Part shown: piece after piece, positions 59,367 through 64,000 of the stretch
Layout: the number at the start of each line of letters is the position of its first letter
Position numbering within the stretch: position 1 is the first letter of the stretch
Assembly (NCBI RefSeq): GCF_027943255.1
Contig: NC_072894.1
Span: 130,501,601 to 130,565,600, forward strand
Source: Anastrepha obliqua
Taxonomy: Eukaryota > Arthropoda > Insecta > Diptera > Tephritidae
DNA: 64,000 nt
Reading direction: 5' to 3'
The notes under the pieces: generated by a model
The model's database searches: none
The model's input: the letters and a program-made list of their open reading frames with translations, nothing else
Told to the model about the DNA's origin: nothing
Position numbers and translations under genes: made by a program

Positions 59367-59930
59367 AATGTTCAAAATTTTCAACCTTTGAATCAGAATT
59401 TCAAAACAAAAATTTTTCCTAAATTTCCAAAAACACAAAACAATTTTTTTTCTAAAATTTTTAATCAGGATTTCTAAAAAATTTTCATTGTATCACGAAA
59501 ACCTTATTATCAACCGAAGATTCAATTTTGTATACAATTTCTAAAAATTTAAGAATGTTCAAAATTTTCAACCTTTGAATCAGAATTTCAAAAGAAAAAT
59601 TTTTCCTAAATTTCTAAAAACACAAAACAAAATTTTTTTTTCTAAAATTTTTAATCAGGATTTCTAAAAAATTTTCAAATTTTTAATTAGAATTTCATAA
59701 AAAGAAAAAATTCCTAATTTTTTTAAATAAAAAAAAAGCTTTATAAATCGAAGCTTCAAATTTATACAAATGCAAAAAAATTTAAATAATTTTTAAATTT
59801 TAACATTTGTAACCAGAATTTCAAACAAAGAAAAATTCTGAAATTTCAAAAATTTTGTTTTTCTAAAATTTTTTTTATTATATAGACAAGTATTACAAAA
59901 AGCTTATAAATCGAAGCTTCCAACTGTGTA
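59367..59930 (+). repeat. AT-rich irregular tandem repeat, ~187-bp period
   Basis: A block beginning AATGTTCAAAATTTTCAACC and running through AATCAGAATTTCAAAA and TTTTTAATCAGGATTTCTAA occurs at 59367 and again at 59554, nearly identical over about 125 bp. Two further degenerate partial copies follow near 59690 and 59790-59930. Confidence 0.65.
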
Positions 59931-59934
59931 CAAA

Positions 59935-61425
59935 ATTCACAAAAACTTAACAAATTTCACAATTTTCAATTTTTAATCAGAGTTTCTAATAAAATTCTGG
60001 ATATACATACAGTTTTATGGCCCAATAGTCTCGTAAAGTGTATATAGTTTGAAGTCCCTGAAAAATCGCGAAGATTTTTTTTTTTTTAACTTTTTGCGCA
60101 CAAAGTACAGAATTTTCTTCCATAAAACCACCTAGCATTGCTTTATGGAGAAAAAACGTAACACCGCTAGGGAAAAAATTATCAAAAATCAACCAGAACT
60201 TTGAGGCACTTCAAACTTTTGTTTATTATGATAAAATTTACTGGGCTATAAAACTGCGAAAATAATTTTTTTTATTCTGATAAAAAAAATTGAATTTTTT
60301 ATGAAAAATTGTCGAAAGTTTGAAACTTTAGCTTATACGATAATTTAATTTAGAATGAACTATATTTTTATTAAAACCTAATGAAAATTAAAAATACAAA
60401 AGAAAAGTAGTCAAAAATGGGCAAAATATCTTGCATCTATTAATTTGCCCATGAGTGCGTGTTTTTCAGCAATTCTCAAGCTAAACTAATTAAAAAGCAA
60501 TAACAATATGTTTGTATCGTTGTCATTGTGTAGGTGCATAAGTAAGAAACCTATCAGCCTTACAGTGCTTAAAAATTGCTAAAAACGCAATTTTTAGTAT
60601 TTCAAAAAAGAGACGTAAAAGTTCGTTTCGTCTAAAAGTTCTTTCTTTCGTAAAATTGTCAGATGTCTAAAGCTGACGAACACAAATTTAGCTATCGTGC
60701 CGATCGCCTGCCGTAAGAATTGTATACACAACAAACAAGAATGTATAAGAAACAAGAATGTACTATATAAGAATAGAAAAGATACAGAATTCCCAACGCA
60801 GCTGATCTTGTCCACACATTTATCGCTCGTGTAAATGCTCGTGTCTTATACAGGTGAGGTTGTAAGGAATAAACAAAATTCTTGTTCGGAGTGAAAGAAA
60901 AACGTATGCTTACAGCGCCTTTTGCACCCCTAATGGCACAGGAAGTTAAGAAGATTTATAAAATGTGTGTCACAGTGGCCACTCGCTGCGGCTTCGTTCA
61001 TGAGCTCTCATTCGTAAGAGCAGCCATTCGTAATTGTTTTTGAGAAAAAAGATCTGCTAAGTGGAGTGATGTCAGACTTGTTTACATTTTGAGGGTATTT
61101 GTTTACAATTTGGCAATGTTTTGCTTTTAGCGACTTCGACACGAATATTTACATATATCTATTGGGGTAAAGTAAGCAATTAATTGCAAAAACAATAATG
61201 AATAAGAAACGGAACCATTTGTTTATAACGATTTGCTAAACCACAGGTTTCTCTTCAAGCTTTCTATTATTGTTCTTATTTTCTATTTGCTGTATTTTAC
61301 AATTAAAATTTGGCTGCTACAAAATTATTTCTTGCACGCCACGTTTTATGGTCTCTTTTAGTTCGTTTCTCGCTCCGCTGGCTAAATAATATGCCATTCA
61401 ATTTAAACATGGATTGAACTTCAGG
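59935..61425. other. Non-coding DNA
   Basis: No gene recognised; AT-rich with short frames only. Confidence 0.4.
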
Positions 61426-61429
61426 TTGA

Positions 61430-62110
61430 TCTATGTATATTCTCAACAGTACCTTCGGGTGTGAAAGTGAATGGAAGGCTGTAGAGTTACATGAATCAAA
61501 TCAAATGCAAATCCTTGTGTATGACAGCAAGCTCACTAACCCGTCAACTCTTGTAAGGAGGATATCAAGTCTCTTGGGAGTGCAGGTAACATTTCTCTGT
61601 TCTGGGATCCAGGACATAAAGGGAAATGAAATTGTTGATAAGCTTGCCAGGAAGAGGACTGAATTGGCCTCAGGGACCTCCTACCAGGTCATCGGCATCC
61701 TCCTAAGAGTTGTTAAACGGGGAATTGTACAACTTATTTCTTAGGACAGGGCAGAAAGGATGGAGCTCCATTCCTTCATGTGCTATAGATGGAGGACTCA
61801 GAAAGTTCTGGGTACTCCACACCATTCAATTTTCAAACTCGCAGCTGTGCTTACTGGTCATTGGACTATCGGCACACACGCGGAAATGCTTGGTTCACCA
61901 TTTAACTCTCATTAAAGAAGCTGTGGGGACCTTTCCGGGAAGAAGATTGCTGAGCACTTTCTCTGTAAAAGTTCGGATTTGTCAGCAAGACGATTAAGGT
62001 TACTGGGTGCTCCTTTTTTCGGTGTGCGAACCCAAATCCCATCAATATTCTCCACTACATCAACAGCTCTGCCTGGCTGTAGATATCTGCCTGTTGGAGT
62101 CTCATAATGA
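61430..62110 (+). pseudogene. LINE fragment: RNase H and C-terminal region
   Basis: Plus-strand pieces in changing frames include the RNase H motif GIQDIKGNEIVDKLARKRTEL (printed here as GIQDIKGNEIV and DKLARK...), then GHWTIGTHAEMLG, a Cys-containing HFLC-like segment near 61950, and LRLLGAPFFG. This is the same 3' architecture as the fragment at 54.5-55.0 kb, in the opposite orientation. Several frameshifts show that it is long dead. Confidence 0.6.
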
Positions 62111-62843
62111 TATTGGAACAGCCAGCGTGGTACTTCAACCATTTCACCTACCTATCTATCATACCTGGGCTACTATCCATGAAAAGCGAGTACTCAAGGC
62201 TTCTGTTGGAGTTACGCGGCTTGCAGCGTAAGACAAATAACTGTAAGGACTATTCCAGCTCGCCACACAGAACAGAAATTATTTTGTGTCTTAAATTCTG
62301 GCTAATGAAATCAACGTTCAACGGCCGTAAATGCCTCTGGTAAAACCATAGACTATGTGAAGGCAACACTTGGACTATCAGCGCAACCTAAATTAATCCA
62401 GTCTTGTTATTCTTATGCTCAATAAAAAAAATGTGTGGTGTTATTTCTGAGTTTTCTGTAATTCGTTCAAACGTCATTAGTTGCGGCATCTCTTGTAGAA
62501 CACCCTGTTTGCTTATAATCCACGCCTTATCGTGCAACACAAACTTCAGTTGATGGTCTTTAGTACTTTTTAGCCTTAATACACATTACAAGCGACAACC
62601 ACATAAACCAGCAAAATCAGCAAAAGTTGGAAACTTGTCGCATGTTTCTGAAATGTTGGCTTTTCTTTTGTTTTTGTATATTTTTTGCTTGTGGGTAATT
62701 TGCGCTGCTGAATACTCAGCTGTTCAGCTGCCAAAGCCTAAACGTTGCCCGAGTGGTTGTCACTTATTTTTGTTGCGTTTTAAATATGCATTGTAGTGCT
62801 GGCATTTGGAACATTTTGTATGGCGATTTAATTTCTTCACATA
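62111..62843. other. Non-coding DNA
   Basis: This may include the LINE 3' UTR. An AATAAAAAA stretch at about 62421 could be its polyadenylation signal and tail. No gene. Confidence 0.35.
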
Positions 62844-62845
62844 TA

Positions 62846-63201
62846 CAGTAGGTTCTGTTTTTATGCGGTAGATACGTTCCGCAAGAAACAGCATAAAAAA
62901 AAACAGCATAAAAAAAGCTACTAGTTCTATAGTAAAACTATAGATACGTTTCAAATGCTAAAACCGCATAAATCTGAAATAATGTAATAAAATCGCATAA
63001 AAAAGGGCACTAGTCCCATATTATAACTATAGATACGTTCCATAGGCCGCATGAATCTGTGATGAGTTTTTGCTTAGCTGGTTTAGAATCTTGTTTATAT
63101 GTACAATTCCCGATAGGTCGACATGCATTTTGTAATTTAAAAAAAAACCGCACTATTTCAAAACCGCATAAAAAAAAGCCGCATAAAAACAGAACCTACT
63201 G
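62846..63201. mobile_element. 356-bp MITE with CAGTAGGTTCTGTTTTTATG ends
   Basis: The left end CAGTAGGTTCTGTTTTTATG and its exact complement at the right end (through CAGAACCTACTG) are perfect TIRs of about 23 bp, flanked by TA (62844-62845 and 63202-63203). CAG ends with a TA duplication suggest a pogo/Tigger relative. The interior repeats GCATAAAAA many times and holds a diverged duplication (ACTAG...ACTATAGATACGTT at about 62918 and 63010). Confidence 0.85.
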
Positions 63202-63203
63202 TA

Positions 63204-64000
63204 TTTGTTATTTTTCCTTGCGTGTATTTCTCGCGCTATGTGTTTTGTAAGTGTTAAAAATAGCATAAAAAAGCTAAAAAGTAATGGAATATAATAAATG
63301 CAAAAAGCATTAACAGAAACAAAAACAAAAGCAAAGGCAAAGGCAAAAGTTAATTCACCAAAACAATTAAAGCGAGAAAGAATAAAAATAAAACTTAAAA
63401 CACAACAAAAAAAAGAAAAAAAAACAACCATAAACGTCGACACAAAAAATGAAGCGAAAGTGTTTCTTTGGTGACACCTGCCCGACTTATTGTGTTTGTC
63501 TTCTTTTTTTGGTTTCGTGTGACAACAGCAAATATAGCAACAACATTGAAAACAGCGCAGAATAATAACACGATAGCACAGCGATGCCAACAACAACATC
63601 AATGCTGTAACCGACATACGCGAAAAAAATATCGCGGCGGGATAGCAAAAATGGTGGCAGTTCGCCCGTCCGTCCGTCACTTGCAGCTCTGGTAGAAAAG
63701 AATACAAAACTGCAGGAAAACGTAAATACATATGAAAAACGCACGCGAATCGACTATTTTCTGCAGCTTTTAGCTGTTGTTGCTCTGTGTTTCGCTTGCT
63801 GCTGTTGCGATTTTGCTGCCGTCATCGGAAGTTCCGATATTGAATTGTTTGATGTGCTGCTGCTTGATTTCGTGCGCCTGTTTTTTTGGCAAGGAATTCT
63901 GTAGTAAAGCGCTGACAAATTATAAAACAACAACAACGCGAAGCGCATACCAGCAGCAGTTTTAGTGACTAATGGCAGTGGCAGTGTCAGCCACAGCAGC
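63204..64000. other. Non-coding DNA at the window end
   Basis: Purine-rich AAAGGCAAAGGCAAAA-type simple sequence lies at 63310-63430, with CAACA- and GCTGCT-rich sequence further right. The long minus-strand frame at 63153-63731 is a low-complexity translation of this and is not accepted as a gene. Confidence 0.4.

Noticed and set aside
63153..63731. 192-codon minus-strand frame rich in Phe/Cys
   Set aside because: It is translated from AAAGGCAAA/GAAAACAA simple sequence and runs into a MITE. There is no domain, start context or splice support.
1..64000. CRISPR arrays, operons and bacterial-type promoters
   Set aside because: Introns, poly(A) signals and animal transposons show a eukaryotic nuclear sequence. 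The regular repeats present are microsatellites.

Overview
This window looks like nuclear DNA of a higher fly, most likely a tephritid fruit fly (Bactrocera, Ceratitis, Anastrepha or Rhagoletis type). It has short AT-rich introns, GT/AG splice sites, poly(TATG) and poly(CA) microsatellites, tephritid-type SINE fragments recognised from memory, a rosa-type DD41D mariner (the type element is from Ceratitis rosa), and fly-like versions of glypican, Tim14 and SMCO4. No bacterial feature, CRISPR array, rRNA or tRNA gene was seen.

The real genes lie in the first 12 kb. At 1227-2574 (+) are the last two coding exons of a glypican, best matched to Dally-like (dlp), followed by a 3' UTR of about 1.4 kb. 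At 7952-8128 (-) is a 58-residue homologue of the small membrane protein SMCO4. At 8887-9359 (-) is a complete three-exon Tim14/Pam18 (DNAJC19) gene whose first coding exon is only the ATG. At 10.84-11.22 kb (+) is a possible small two-exon transcript with a 22-codon ORF.

From about 11.5 kb to the right end there is almost no coding sequence. A convincing first coding exon lies at 21383-21690 (+). Untranslated-looking exons with donors sit near 12445, 46954 and 57208. These fit one or more long plus-strand genes with alternative promoters whose main exons lie beyond 64000; this linkage is inference.

The rest is a transposon graveyard. It holds Tc1/mariner elements of several catalytic types: a DD34D mariner at 33541-34816, a DD37D maT-like element at 37230-38399, a DD41D rosa-type remnant at 49112-49818, a nearly intact Tc1 DD34E element at 55000-56666 with a lost catalytic Asp, and Tc1 remnants at 29.3-30.8 kb. 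There are three non-LTR retrotransposon fragments, SINE pieces, and several MITE/foldback elements with clear target-site duplications. Nesting is visible twice: mariner in a dispersed repeat, and Tc1 in a LINE.

The most unusual object is a 2.68 kb element at 26414-29095. It has nearly identical terminal inverted repeats of about 640 bp, a TAA flank on both sides, and an internal broken gene. That gene resembles an arthropod/cnidarian family of uncharacterised proteins (CYFC, WRLFID and YCWSLKR motifs). This suggests that the family is the transposase, or a passenger, of a poorly described DNA transposon group.
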